Positions 9,256 through 19,848 of a stretch of 64,000 nucleotides of DNA are shown here, piece after piece. The number at the start of each line of letters is the position of its first letter. Position 1 is the stretch's first letter. The notes under the pieces are model-generated. The model made no database searches. It had not been told where the DNA came from and saw nothing but the letters and a program-made list of their open reading frames with translations. A program made the position numbers and the translations under genes. The stretch lies in the NCBI GenBank assembly GCA_023439305.1, contig JAEXOO010000028.1, forward strand, positions 139,771 to 203,770, in the 5' to 3' direction. This stretch comes from Pseudomonadota bacterium. Its GTDB lineage: Bacteria; Pseudomonadota; Gammaproteobacteria; Burkholderiales; Burkholderiaceae_B.

Positions 9256-10905
9256 TTGAATATCGCAATCATAATACCTGCACGGGGCGGATCCAAAGGC
9301 ATTCCAAGAAAAGCATTGCGCCCTTTAGCTGGCCACCCATTAATTAGCTACTCAATAAAAACAGCTCTACAAGTAGAAACGAAACATAAAATCAACGTGT
9401 TTGTATCTACCGATGACGAAGAAATTGCTTTGATAGCAGAACGATTCGGCGCAAAAGTAATAAAAAGAGAAGAAAACCTAAGCTCAGACAAAATAACCCT
9501 TGATCCAGTAATTTTAGATGCCATAGAAAAAATAGAAAAAATGAATGGCAATGACTTGGACATAATCATTACCATACAGCCTACTTCGCCCTTAATCAAA
9601 AAAACTGAAATAGAAGAAACAATAAAAATATTCGAAAATGATCAAACGACAGATACCGTAATGGCTGTAGTGGATGACCGCCACTTGAGATGGGGCATAG
9701 ATAGCCAAGGAAATGCAAAGCCAGAATATCAATCCCGATTAAATCGCCAACAGCTACCAAAATCCTATAAGGAAACCGGATCCATTATCGCCTGCACTAG
9801 AAAGACGATAAACAGCGGATCTAGGATAGGAGAAAATATCAAGCTCCTAGAAATTCCATTCGAAAGAAGTATAGATATAGACTCTATTTACGATTGGTAT
9901 ATTTGCGAAAATATTCTAAAAAAGAAAAAAATCTTATTTCATGTAGTCGGGTATGCGGAGGTTGGCTTAGGACATGTATACAGAACACTAATGTTAGCCA
10001 ATGAATTTATTATGCATGATATCGTATTTCTAGTAGATGAAGAAAGCCATCTAGCATACGAGAATATTAAAAAATTCAATTACAATGTAATAAAAGAAAA
10101 AAAAGAAAATATAATAAATGAAATAAAAAATATAAATCCAGATCTAATAATTAATGACATACTAGACACTGACAAAGAGCTCATTCAAAAGCAAAAAGAA
10201 ATAGGAAGCAAAGTCGTAAACTTCGAAGACCTTGGCTCTGGAAAAAACCATGCTGATTTGGTTTTTAATGCCTTATACCCAGAAAGCACCAAGGCCCCTC
10301 ATATTCACAGCGGCCCCTCCTACTTTTGCTTACGTGACGAATTTATATATCCATCAGATACAAATAACACAAAAACGACTATCGAAAATATATTACTTAC
10401 TTTTGGAGGAGTCGATGAAGGAAATCTAACTAATAGGATACTCGAAGTAGTAGCCCCTATATGTGCAGAAAGAAAAATAAAAATAACCATAATTACCGGG
10501 CCAGGTTATAAATATCAAAACAAGTTGACACAAAACATAGAAAAAAACTGCAATCAAGAAATAGAATATATAAAAACCACAAATAGAATTTCTGATTACA
10601 TGATGAAAGCCGATATGGCCATCACATCTGGAGGTCGAACTGTTCTTGAGCTTTCTGCGTGTAATGTGCCGACCATGGTGATTTGTCAAAACACTAGAGA
10701 AACCACGCATATTTTTGCTGATATTTCTCATGGGGTAGTAAATCTAGGATATAGAGAAAATGTATCCGATGAAATAATTGCAGCATCATTTAAAAACATC
10801 CTTGACAACAGTGATCTTAGAGATAAGATGAAAAAATCTATGAAAGAGTTAGATTTAAACGTTGGCAAGAAAAACGTGGTCGCTTTAATTAATCAACTAA
10901 TTTGA
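9256..10905 (+). CDS. Fused CMP-nonulosonate cytidylyltransferase / PseG-like nucleotide-sugar hydrolase
   Basis: The 549-residue protein starts at TTG (9256), shortly after a GAGAG motif. Residues 1 to about 225 are an acylneuraminate cytidylyltransferase (IPARGGSKGIPRKAL at 6-20, TIQPTSPL, KETGSI). From about residue 230 the sequence switches to a PseG/SpsG-type GT-B fold: VGLGHVYRTLMLANE, LTFGGVDEGNLT, and TSGGRTVLELSACNVPTMV near the end. The first half would activate a nonulosonic acid as its CMP derivative. The second resembles the enzyme that removes UDP from a diacetamido-trideoxy sugar in pseudaminic acid synthesis. The NeuB-family gene follows nine bases later. The fusion joins two non-consecutive steps. 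Final sugar identity (pseudaminic, legionaminic or other) is not resolved. Confidence 0.85.
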   Translation: MNIAIIIPARGGSKGIPRKALRPLAGHPLISYSIKTALQVETKHKINVFVSTDDEEIALIAERFGAKVIKREENLSSDKITLDPVILDAIEKIEKMNGNDLDIIITIQPTSPLIKKTEIEETIKIFENDQTTDTVMAVVDDRHLRWGIDSQGNAKPEYQSRLNRQQLPKSYKETGSIIACTRKTINSGSRIGENIKLLEIPFERSIDIDSIYDWYICENILKKKKILFHVVGYAEVGLGHVYRTLMLANEFIMHDIVFLVDEESHLAYENIKKFNYNVIKEKKENIINEIKNINPDLIINDILDTDKELIQKQKEIGSKVVNFEDLGSGKNHADLVFNALYPESTKAPHIHSGPSYFCLRDEFIYPSDTNNTKTTIENILLTFGGVDEGNLTNRILEVVAPICAERKIKITIITGPGYKYQNKLTQNIEKNCNQEIEYIKTTNRISDYMMKADMAITSGGRTVLELSACNVPTMVICQNTRETTHIFADISHGVVNLGYRENVSDEIIAASFKNILDNSDLRDKMKKSMKELDLNVGKKNVVALINQLI

Positions 10906-10914
10906 ATTTCCATT

Positions 10915-11970
10915 ATGACTAATTTTTTTAAAATAAAAGATTTTCAACTCGGCGAGTTCTGCCAGCCTTATATAATCGCAGAAATTGGAGTCAATCACGA
11001 AGGCAACATGGACCTTGCTAAAAGATTGATTAAGGAAGCTTATGAAGGTGGTGCTCATGCAGTTAAATTCCAATCTTATAAAGCAGAAAAAATTGCATCC
11101 AAGAATAGCCCTGCGTATTGGGACACCAGCAAAGAGTCAACTGAAAGTCAGTATAAACTATTCAAAAAATATGATTCTTTTGAGCCTGAACATTATTTAG
11201 AGCTCGCAAAATATTGCGAAACCATTGGAATTGATTTTTCGTCCACGCCATTTGATTTGGAAGCAGTGGATTTTCTAGATCCTATAGTTCCATTTTTTAA
11301 AATTGCATCCGCAGATATAACCAATACCCCATTGCTTAGAAAAGTAGCAAAAACCGGAAAACCAATTATTCTGTCTACTGGCGCCTCAACCATAGACGAG
11401 ATTAAATTTGCCGCAAATATGTTACAAAAAGCTGGCGCAATAAATATTGCATTGCTTCATTGTGTACTTAACTATCCAACCCCGCCAGAAAATGCCCAAC
11501 TTGCTGGAATTAATAAACTAAAAGAAGAATTTAAACACCTTCCAATAGGCTACTCTGACCATGTAGTTCCTGACGAAACCATTAGTGCATTAGAAATGGC
11601 ATCGCTTTTAGGATCGTGTATATTAGAAAAACATTTCACTCACGATAAAAACCTTCCTGGAAACGATCACTACCATGCAATGGACAAATACGATCTGCAA
11701 AAATTCTTAAATAAGATTAAAAAATATAAAACTTTAAATGGTCAGAAAGAAAAAAATCTAGATCTAGAAAAAAATGCAATATTGCATGCCAGGCGTTCAA
11801 TTGCATCAAATGGATTTATTAAAAAAGGCGACTACATTACTGAAAACAACATTATTGCCAAACGACCAGGACATGGGATTAGTCCTATATATTGGGATGA
11901 AATAATTGGAAAAAAAGCCATTAAAGATATAGAGGATGACACCCTTATTAATTGGAATATGTTACTGTAA
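10915..11970 (+). CDS. NeuB/PseI-family nonulosonic acid synthase
   Basis: The 351-residue protein has the NeuB TIM-barrel signatures IIAEIGVNHEGNMDLAKRLI, AVKFQSYKAE, FSSTPFDLEAVDFL, FFKIASADITN, ILSTGAS and GYSDHV. A C-terminal SAF/antifreeze-like domain follows from about residue 295 (ARRSIASNGFIKKGDYI). It condenses a six-carbon amino sugar with phosphoenolpyruvate to make a nine-carbon nonulosonic acid in the cytoplasm. Directly upstream is the cytidylyltransferase/PseG fusion, so synthesis and activation are adjacent. Assignment to Neu5Ac, pseudaminate or legionaminate is open, though the PseG-like partner hints at the pseudaminate route. Confidence 0.9.
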   Translation: MTNFFKIKDFQLGEFCQPYIIAEIGVNHEGNMDLAKRLIKEAYEGGAHAVKFQSYKAEKIASKNSPAYWDTSKESTESQYKLFKKYDSFEPEHYLELAKYCETIGIDFSSTPFDLEAVDFLDPIVPFFKIASADITNTPLLRKVAKTGKPIILSTGASTIDEIKFAANMLQKAGAINIALLHCVLNYPTPPENAQLAGINKLKEEFKHLPIGYSDHVVPDETISALEMASLLGSCILEKHFTHDKNLPGNDHYHAMDKYDLQKFLNKIKKYKTLNGQKEKNLDLEKNAILHARRSIASNGFIKKGDYITENNIIAKRPGHGISPIYWDEIIGKKAIKDIEDDTLINWNMLL

Positions 11971-11975
11971 TAATC

Positions 11976-12962
11976 ATGACATTAAATATATGTATTTCAT
12001 GCGCCACTCCAGAGGAGGAGGAGGAACTAAAATTCACCTTGGACTTAATTAGAATTGATTATTTTATCCATTCAATACACCACAACTCAAAATCAAAAAA
12101 GAAAAAGATTTATGATGCTATTAATTTAGGCTTGAAAGCAAAAAAAAATAAAATAAACGTATTGATTGGATCACCGTGTTTTGCAAATAGGATAATTTCA
12201 CGAGTTCTGAACATAAGATTCATCTCGTATCTACGCTCTGTACACCCAGATGCCACACAGTTAACTAGCCTCTCAGACAAAATACATTATTTATTATCAA
12301 AATTAAAGCTAGATAGCAAAATTTCGAATCCATATTATGCTGACACCATATTAATAACAACGCCTATAAATAAAATTTTTCTAGAAAATAGAGGTATAAA
12401 TACAGAAGAGAAAACGTTCGAAATTGGAGCCTCCTGGCTCTATAAAATAAACATAGAGGAAAATTCCAAAAATACTGACCAAAACACATTCATATATATC
12501 ACTCAATCCTTTTTATCCCATAATCATATGGAAGCCGATTTAGAGCAAAAAGAAAATATTTTAACAATTTGCGCTAAATTAAATTCTAGTGATAAATTAA
12601 TAATCAGAAAACATCCTCGCGATGAAACAAATTACCATGAATTATTGAAGTCATTTACAGACCTAAAGAAAATAGAAATTAACACAGATAAACCAATTGA
12701 ATTTCTTCACACTATACACTCGAAAAGTTATTTAATAGGCTCATTTTCAACTTTAGCTTTAGAAGCTATGCAATTAGGCGGCAACTTCTTTCCATTGCAC
12801 CTACATTCTCACAAAAACCTTAATCATCTTCTTAAGCAATATAAACTTCCACCAAAAAAAATAGATGAAATAAATGAAATTGAAACCATTATCGAGTATA
12901 GCCATTCAATAAATCTATTTTCTCCTTACAACCCAACCATAATTTTGAATATACTCAAATAA
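11976..12962 (+). CDS. Putative sialyltransferase-like glycosyltransferase
   Basis: The 328-residue protein starts at ATG 11976, five bases after the synthase gene. It is cytoplasmic, very lysine/asparagine-rich and matches no family with certainty. Its C-terminal half has an HP motif in LIIRKHPRDE and a serine motif in GSFSTLALEAMQLGG. These are arranged as in bacterial sialyl-/polysialyltransferase families, whose HP and S-S/T motifs bind the CMP donor. With nonulosonate synthesis and activation genes adjacent, a transferase using that CMP sugar is the natural inference. An A9 tract at 12140-12148 lies inside the gene. It could instead be another GT-B transferase. Confidence 0.5.
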   Translation: MTLNICISCATPEEEEELKFTLDLIRIDYFIHSIHHNSKSKKKKIYDAINLGLKAKKNKINVLIGSPCFANRIISRVLNIRFISYLRSVHPDATQLTSLSDKIHYLLSKLKLDSKISNPYYADTILITTPINKIFLENRGINTEEKTFEIGASWLYKINIEENSKNTDQNTFIYITQSFLSHNHMEADLEQKENILTICAKLNSSDKLIIRKHPRDETNYHELLKSFTDLKKIEINTDKPIEFLHTIHSKSYLIGSFSTLALEAMQLGGNFFPLHLHSHKNLNHLLKQYKLPPKKIDEINEIETIIEYSHSINLFSPYNPTIILNILK

Positions 12963-12963
12963 A

Positions 12964-15454
<2,491 letters not shown>

Positions 15455-15455
<1 letters not shown>

Positions 15456-16246
15456 TGTCTCAGCGCCGTACGGCGATAATGATCGCCACGCACAAGCAAT
15501 ATGACTTCCCTAACGATGCTGGTTATATACCTGTACATGTAGGTAAGGAGCAGAGCGCGTCAGATCTTGGTATACAAGGCGATCACGATGGAGACAATAT
15601 CTCCTCTCTAAACCCATATTTCTGCGAACTTACCGGGCTATATTGGCTGTGGAAGAATGTAGAAGCCGACTATTATGGTTTAGTGCACTACCGTCGTTAT
15701 TTCAAACCGGTCTGTAGCGATCAAGAAACTCTTGTTAAAGAAATTAATGTTGCTAGTTCGGAGAGCTTAGTATCTATGCTAGGTAACTCTGATATTCTGC
15801 TTTCGAGACAGCGCAACTACTGGATCGAATCTGTAGAGTCTCATTATAAAAACGCCCATCATAGGGCGGATTTACAGAATTTACGGGATACTATTCTTTC
15901 CTTGCACCCTGATTACGCCCAGAGCTTCGAGCATGTCATGAAAGGGACTAAGATATCTCTTTATAATATGTTTGTTATGAATTCGCATCGCTTTAATCAA
16001 TATGCCTCTTGGTTATTTCCTATTTTATTTGCACTGCAAGAACAAGTTCCCTACAAAGACTACGGTCCGTATCAACGGCGTGTCTTTGGTTTCCTCGCTG
16101 AACGTCTACTAAATATCTGGGTACTGCAAAATATTCCTATTGAACACGTCAAGTATTTGCCTGTGGTCAATCTAGAAGGAGAAAACCTCCTGGTAAAAGC
16201 TCAAGGTCTCTTGAAGCGCAAATTTTCCGACACCCGACTGGCCTGA
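15455..16246 (+). CDS. DUF4422-family glycosyltransferase
   Basis: The 263-residue protein begins at an ATG that overlaps the glf stop by one base. It has the DUF4422 pattern: IMIATHKQYDFP at the N-terminus, IPVHVG, DNISSLNPYFCELTGLYWLWKN, GLVHYRRYF, and later NMFVMNSHRFNQYASWLFPILF and FGFLAERLLNIWV. Members occur in capsule and LPS loci and are thought to be glycosyltransferases. Here it follows glf, so transfer involving a galactofuranose-containing unit is a reasonable inference. Composition is intermediate between the AT-rich block and the GC-rich flank. Confidence 0.85.
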
Positions 16247-16267
16247 ACAATCGGGGTGTGCAGATCA

Positions 16268-16606
16268 ATGATCCGTCCCTCTATTGGCAAGTTCGCCACC
16301 CTCATCGCCTTCATCGCCATCACCTACCTGGCCATCATGCCCAGCAATGTGCCCGTGGTTGACGAAGCCAATGACAAATTCAAACACATCCTGGCCTTTG
16401 CGGTGTTGGCGTGGGGGCTTAGCCGGTATTGGAGCTGGCCACGGCTAAAGGTGACGGGGGCTCTGCTGGCGTACGGGATCGGCATCGAAGTTGTTCAGGC
16501 TTTTGTGCCTGGACGGTATTCCAGCGGCCTGGATGTGCTGGCGGATTGTGTGGGGATCGCGGTAGGTATTGGGGCGGCCAGGCTGCTAGCGCGCAGCGCG
16601 GTGTAG
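16268..16606 (+). CDS. VanZ-like small membrane protein
   Basis: The 112-residue protein has three or four hydrophobic segments and the VanZ-family core DKFKHILAFAVLAWGLSRYW and IEVVQAFVPGRYSSGLDVLADCVG. The start is ATG 16268; a GTG at 16256 is in frame but leaves little room after the preceding stop. VanZ-like proteins are often found at the ends of glycan loci, and their biochemical role is not settled. The composition is GC-rich again, so it belongs to the resident genome. A strong terminator follows. Confidence 0.8.
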   Translation: MIRPSIGKFATLIAFIAITYLAIMPSNVPVVDEANDKFKHILAFAVLAWGLSRYWSWPRLKVTGALLAYGIGIEVVQAFVPGRYSSGLDVLADCVGIAVGIGAARLLARSAV

Positions 16607-16628
16607 GCGATCAAATGCATCATGAATG

Positions 16629-16651
16629 AACGGCCCAAGGGCCGTTTTTTT
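16629..16651 (+). terminator. Rho-independent terminator of the glycan locus
   Basis: A perfect stem of AACGGCCC and GGGCCGTT with a two-base AA loop is followed by a run of T to 16651. It lies 22 bases after the VanZ-like gene and ends the plus-strand glycan transcription unit. Confidence 0.9.
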
Positions 16652-16721
16652 ATGTCCGGAGCTTATGCCACTCGAAAACGTAATATGAAGTTACGTATAA
16701 GGATAAGCCCATGTCACTTAC

Positions 16722-16842
16722 GGGGTTTTCCCTTATCTACCTTGAAATTAGCTCAATATGCCCTCATTTCACGCGGGTTTTCCCTGATTTATAGGTACTT
16801 TGCGGGGGCCTGTATACGAATTGGATTATGGGCTGACCCATA
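16722..16842 (+). promoter_or_regulatory. Leader of the NCS2 permease: direct repeats and a hairpin
   Basis: The 248 bases before the permease carry two copies of GGGTTTTCCCT (16725-16735 and 16776-16786, about 51 bases or five helical turns apart). Downstream is a perfect hairpin, TATGGG-CTGA-CCCATA, at 16827-16842. The repeats could be activator or repressor sites; the palindrome could be an operator or an mRNA element. No known riboswitch consensus was recognised. Confidence 0.45.
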
Positions 16843-16899
16843 TGCTCCATTACATTGGCGTTGTTCAACACAACAACTCATCCAACACGGAGACAATTC

Positions 16900-18390
16900 A
16901 TGGGTACGAGCACTACTACCGCACCCGTCGACGAACGTTTACCAAACGGGAAACTTGCCGTCCTCGGCCTGCAGCACGTCCTGGTGATGTACGCAGGAGC
17001 CGTTGCGGTCCCCCTTATTGTGGGCCGCGCACTCAACCTCTCTTCGGAAGAGGTGTCCATCCTGATCGCAGCCGACTTGTTCGTCTGCGGCCTGGTGTCC
17101 ATCATCCAGTCGATGGGCTTTACGCAGTATTTCGGTATCAAGCTGCCCGTGATGATGGGTGTAACGTTCGCCGCCGTGGGCCCCATGGTTTCCATGGCGC
17201 AGGCCAATCCCGGTCACGAAGGCGCCCAGCTGCTCTTTGGCACGGTGATCGGCGCGGGTATCATCACCATGATCATCGCGCCGGCCGTCAGCAAGATGCT
17301 GCGCTTTTTTCCACCCGTGGTGACCGGCACGATTATTGCCATGATCGGGATCACGCTAATGCGCGTAGGCATCAACTGGATCTTCGGCAATCCCTTCGGC
17401 CCAACCGCCCCCGCCGTGATCAACCCGGATCACCTGGCTTGGCTGCAACATGCTCAATCGGCTGCCGCCATGCCTGGTTCGGCCCTGCCGCCGCCGCCTG
17501 ATGGTCTGGTGCTCAAGCCCACCGTGCCCAACCCCCGCTATGCCAATCTAACAGGCCTGGGTATTGCCGCCGCCGTGCTGGTGTCCATTTTGCTGATCGC
17601 CAAGTTCTGCAAAGGCTTCCTGGCCAACGTCGCCGTGCTGCTGGGCATCGTGATCGGCGCCGTCATCGCTTCGGCCATGGGCATCATGACCTATGAAAAA
17701 GTCGCCAAGGCCGACTGGGTTGATCTGGTTCTGCCCTTCCACTTCGGCATGCCCAAGTTCGACGCGTTGCATATCGCCACCATGACGCTGGTGATGATTG
17801 TGGTGCTGATCGAATCCACCGGGATGTTCCTGGCGCTGAGCGACATGACGGGCAAGAAAGTGGACCAGAAAGACCTGGCGCGCGGTCTGCGTACCGATGG
17901 TCTGGGCACCTTGCTGGGTGGTATCTTCAATACCTTCCCCTACTCCAGCTTCTCGCAGAACGTGGGCCTGGTCGCCGTGACCGGCGTACGCAGTCGCTTT
18001 GTGTGTGTGGCCGGCGGTATCATCCTGGTGGTTCTGGGACTGCTTCCCAAGATGGCTGCCCTGATCGAATCCCTGCCTACCGTGGTTCTGGGCGGCGCCG
18101 GCATCGTGATGTTCGGCATGGTCACCGCTACCGGCATTCGTATTCTGTCGAACGTGGACTACAAGACCAACCGCAACAACTCCATGATCGTGGCCATTTC
18201 GATCGGCGTGGGCATGATCCCTCTGGTTGCCCCCAACTACATGCAGTGGATGCCTCACGCCATCCACCCGCTGATCGAATCGGGTATTTTGCTGACCTCC
18301 ATCGCCGCCGTACTGCTGAACCTGTTCTTCAACGGCGCCAAGGAAGACAAGCACGCGGCCATCGAAGCGGCCAAGCACGCAGAAGCATAA
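16900..18390 (+). CDS. NCS2 nucleobase (xanthine/uracil-type) permease
   Basis: The 496-residue inner-membrane protein belongs to the NCS2/NAT family: LAVLGLQHVLVMYAGAVAVPLI near the start (conserved QH), multiple helices, and the signature region FNTFPYSSFSQNVGLVAVTGVRSRFV in the second half. It would import xanthine, uric acid or a related purine by proton symport. The start at 16900 follows a CGGAGA ribosome-binding site. It is monocistronic, bounded by terminators. The long loop LAWLQHAQSAAAMPGSALPPPPDG around residues 180-205 is an insertion compared with the second NCS2 permease in this window. Confidence 0.9.
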   Translation: MGTSTTTAPVDERLPNGKLAVLGLQHVLVMYAGAVAVPLIVGRALNLSSEEVSILIAADLFVCGLVSIIQSMGFTQYFGIKLPVMMGVTFAAVGPMVSMAQANPGHEGAQLLFGTVIGAGIITMIIAPAVSKMLRFFPPVVTGTIIAMIGITLMRVGINWIFGNPFGPTAPAVINPDHLAWLQHAQSAAAMPGSALPPPPDGLVLKPTVPNPRYANLTGLGIAAAVLVSILLIAKFCKGFLANVAVLLGIVIGAVIASAMGIMTYEKVAKADWVDLVLPFHFGMPKFDALHIATMTLVMIVVLIESTGMFLALSDMTGKKVDQKDLARGLRTDGLGTLLGGIFNTFPYSSFSQNVGLVAVTGVRSRFVCVAGGIILVVLGLLPKMAALIESLPTVVLGGAGIVMFGMVTATGIRILSNVDYKTNRNNSMIVAISIGVGMIPLVAPNYMQWMPHAIHPLIESGILLTSIAAVLLNLFFNGAKEDKHAAIEAAKHAEA

Positions 18391-18464
18391 GCAGTTCAAA
18401 CATCGCCTGGGCAGGATGACCTGCCCAGAGCGCAAGGACAAAAAAGCAGCAAGCAGTTCTTCTT

Positions 18465-18501
18465 ACCGGCTTATCGGCCTAGCGATAAGCCGGTTTTTTT
18501 G
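18465..18501 (+). terminator. Rho-independent terminator after the permease
   Basis: A perfect 12-base-pair stem (ACCGGCTTATCG / CGATAAGCCGGT) with a six-base loop is followed by a run of T to 18501. It sits between the convergent permease and hmp genes. Confidence 0.93.
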
Positions 18502-18512
18502 TCTTTGGCCTT

Positions 18513-19700
18513 TTAACCCGCCACACCGCCCGTGCCAAACGCTTCGGCATGGATGCGCTCGGCAGGGACGCCCTGGGCGCGCAGGGCAGCGATCTGCGCC
18601 GTCATGAAGCCTTGCGGGCCGCAGACATAGTGATCGGCTTCGGCGGGCAGTACGTGCCGGCTCAGGTCCAGGCGACCTTGCTCATCACCATCCTGGCCCG
18701 CTTCATGGACGAACCAGGCCGACGCCTGCGGCAGCGCCTGGACGACGTTGCGCACACGTGTCGCAAAGGCCTGGGCCTGGCCATGCCGGGCGGCATGATA
18801 AAAGCGCACGGTGCGGCGCGTGCCGGTGGCGTTCAGGTGCTCCAGCATGGACATCATGGGCGTGATGCCTACGCCGGCGCTGATCAGCACGACCGGCGTG
18901 TTCCGGTCTTCGTGCAGATAAAAATCCCCATTGGGCGCCGCCAGCTCGACGAAATCGCCCTCCTGAATCTGCTGGTGCAGATAGTTGGACACCATTCCCG
19001 GCGGCGAAAGCTCCACGCCGTCTTCTCGCTTGACCGAAATACGCAGACACGACTTGCCGGGAGCATCCGACAAGCTGTACTGACGCGCCTGGCGGTGGCC
19101 CAGCTCCGGCACCAGCACCCGCAGCGAAATGTACTGCCCAGGCCGGAATGATGGCACGACGCCACCGTCAGCCGGCTGCAATTCGAATGACGTGATTTCT
19201 TCGCTTTCCGCGCGCTTGGCGGCCACCCGGAATGTACGCCATCCGGTCCAGCCGCCCTGCTGTTCGGTGGCCGACTGGTACAGCACTTTCTCCTGCGCAA
19301 TCAACAGATCCGCCAGTTGTCCGTAAGCCTGAGCCCAAGCGTCGACGACATCCGGGGTGGCCGCCTCGCCCAGTACCTCGACAATGGAGGCCAGCAAATG
19401 CCGGCCTACGACACCGTAATGCTCGGCCCGAATGCCCAAGCTGACGTGCTTGTGCGTAATGCGCTCCAGCACGGGCGCTAACACGCTGGGATCGTCGATA
19501 TGCCGCGCATACGCTGCCACCGCCATGGCCAGCGCATGCTGCTGCGAGCCGTTGCGCTGGTGACCCTGATTAAAAATTTCGCGCAATTCGGGATTGTGGT
19601 CGAACATGCGTGCATAGAAATGACGTGTCAGCGCAACCCCATGGGTTTCCAGCACGGGCGCGGTGGCTTTGACGATCTGTCGGACAGCAGAATCAAGCAT
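18513..19700 (-). CDS. hmp: Flavohaemoglobin (nitric oxide dioxygenase)
   Basis: The 395-residue protein has an N-terminal globin domain (1 to about 140; proximal histidine region HKHVSLGIRAEHYGVVG, distal region HFYARMFDHNPEL). An FAD domain (RQYSLSDAPG) and an NAD domain (LISAGVGITPMMSMLEHL, YVCGPQGFM) complete the flavohaemoglobin architecture. It oxidises nitric oxide to nitrate with O2 and NAD(P)H in the cytoplasm. An almost consensus NsrR operator lies 18 bases upstream of the start, predicting derepression by nitric oxide. It is monocistronic. Confidence 0.95.
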   Translation of the reverse strand: MLDSAVRQIVKATAPVLETHGVALTRHFYARMFDHNPELREIFNQGHQRNGSQQHALAMAVAAYARHIDDPSVLAPVLERITHKHVSLGIRAEHYGVVGRHLLASIVEVLGEAATPDVVDAWAQAYGQLADLLIAQEKVLYQSATEQQGGWTGWRTFRVAAKRAESEEITSFELQPADGGVVPSFRPGQYISLRVLVPELGHRQARQYSLSDAPGKSCLRISVKREDGVELSPPGMVSNYLHQQIQEGDFVELAAPNGDFYLHEDRNTPVVLISAGVGITPMMSMLEHLNATGTRRTVRFYHAARHGQAQAFATRVRNVVQALPQASAWFVHEAGQDGDEQGRLDLSRHVLPAEADHYVCGPQGFMTAQIAALRAQGVPAERIHAEAFGTGGVAG

Positions 19701-19717
19701 GAGAAGCCTAAACCTTA

Positions 19718-19740
19718 AAGATATATATTAAATAGATCTT
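19718..19740 (-). promoter_or_regulatory. NsrR operator of hmp
   Basis: A 23-base near-palindrome begins AAGAT and ends ATCTT, with the TTAAAT centre typical of the NsrR site (AAGATGYATTT-N-AAATRCATCTT). Only the inner positions 6, 7 and their mates differ. It lies 18 bases before the hmp start codon, where bound NsrR would block transcription. Confidence 0.85.
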
Positions 19741-19848
19741 TAATAGTAGACTGAAGCCTGCTTGTTGCTCCCGGATTCCCAGATAAAAAATCCGGGAATT
19801 ACAGCTGCCCGGCACGGTCCACCCTATCGGACCGAGCCGGGCAACGCA

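Noticed and set aside
9256..11970. Classical N-acetylneuraminate (Neu5Ac) pathway
   Set aside because: NeuB- and NeuA-like parts are present but no NeuC epimerase is; the PseG-like domain points to another nonulosonic acid.
16803..16860. Possible NMT1-type xanthine riboswitch in the permease leader
   Set aside because: A hairpin exists, but I could not match the conserved internal loop and the ribosome-binding site is not within the structure; a covariance search (Infernal) would decide.
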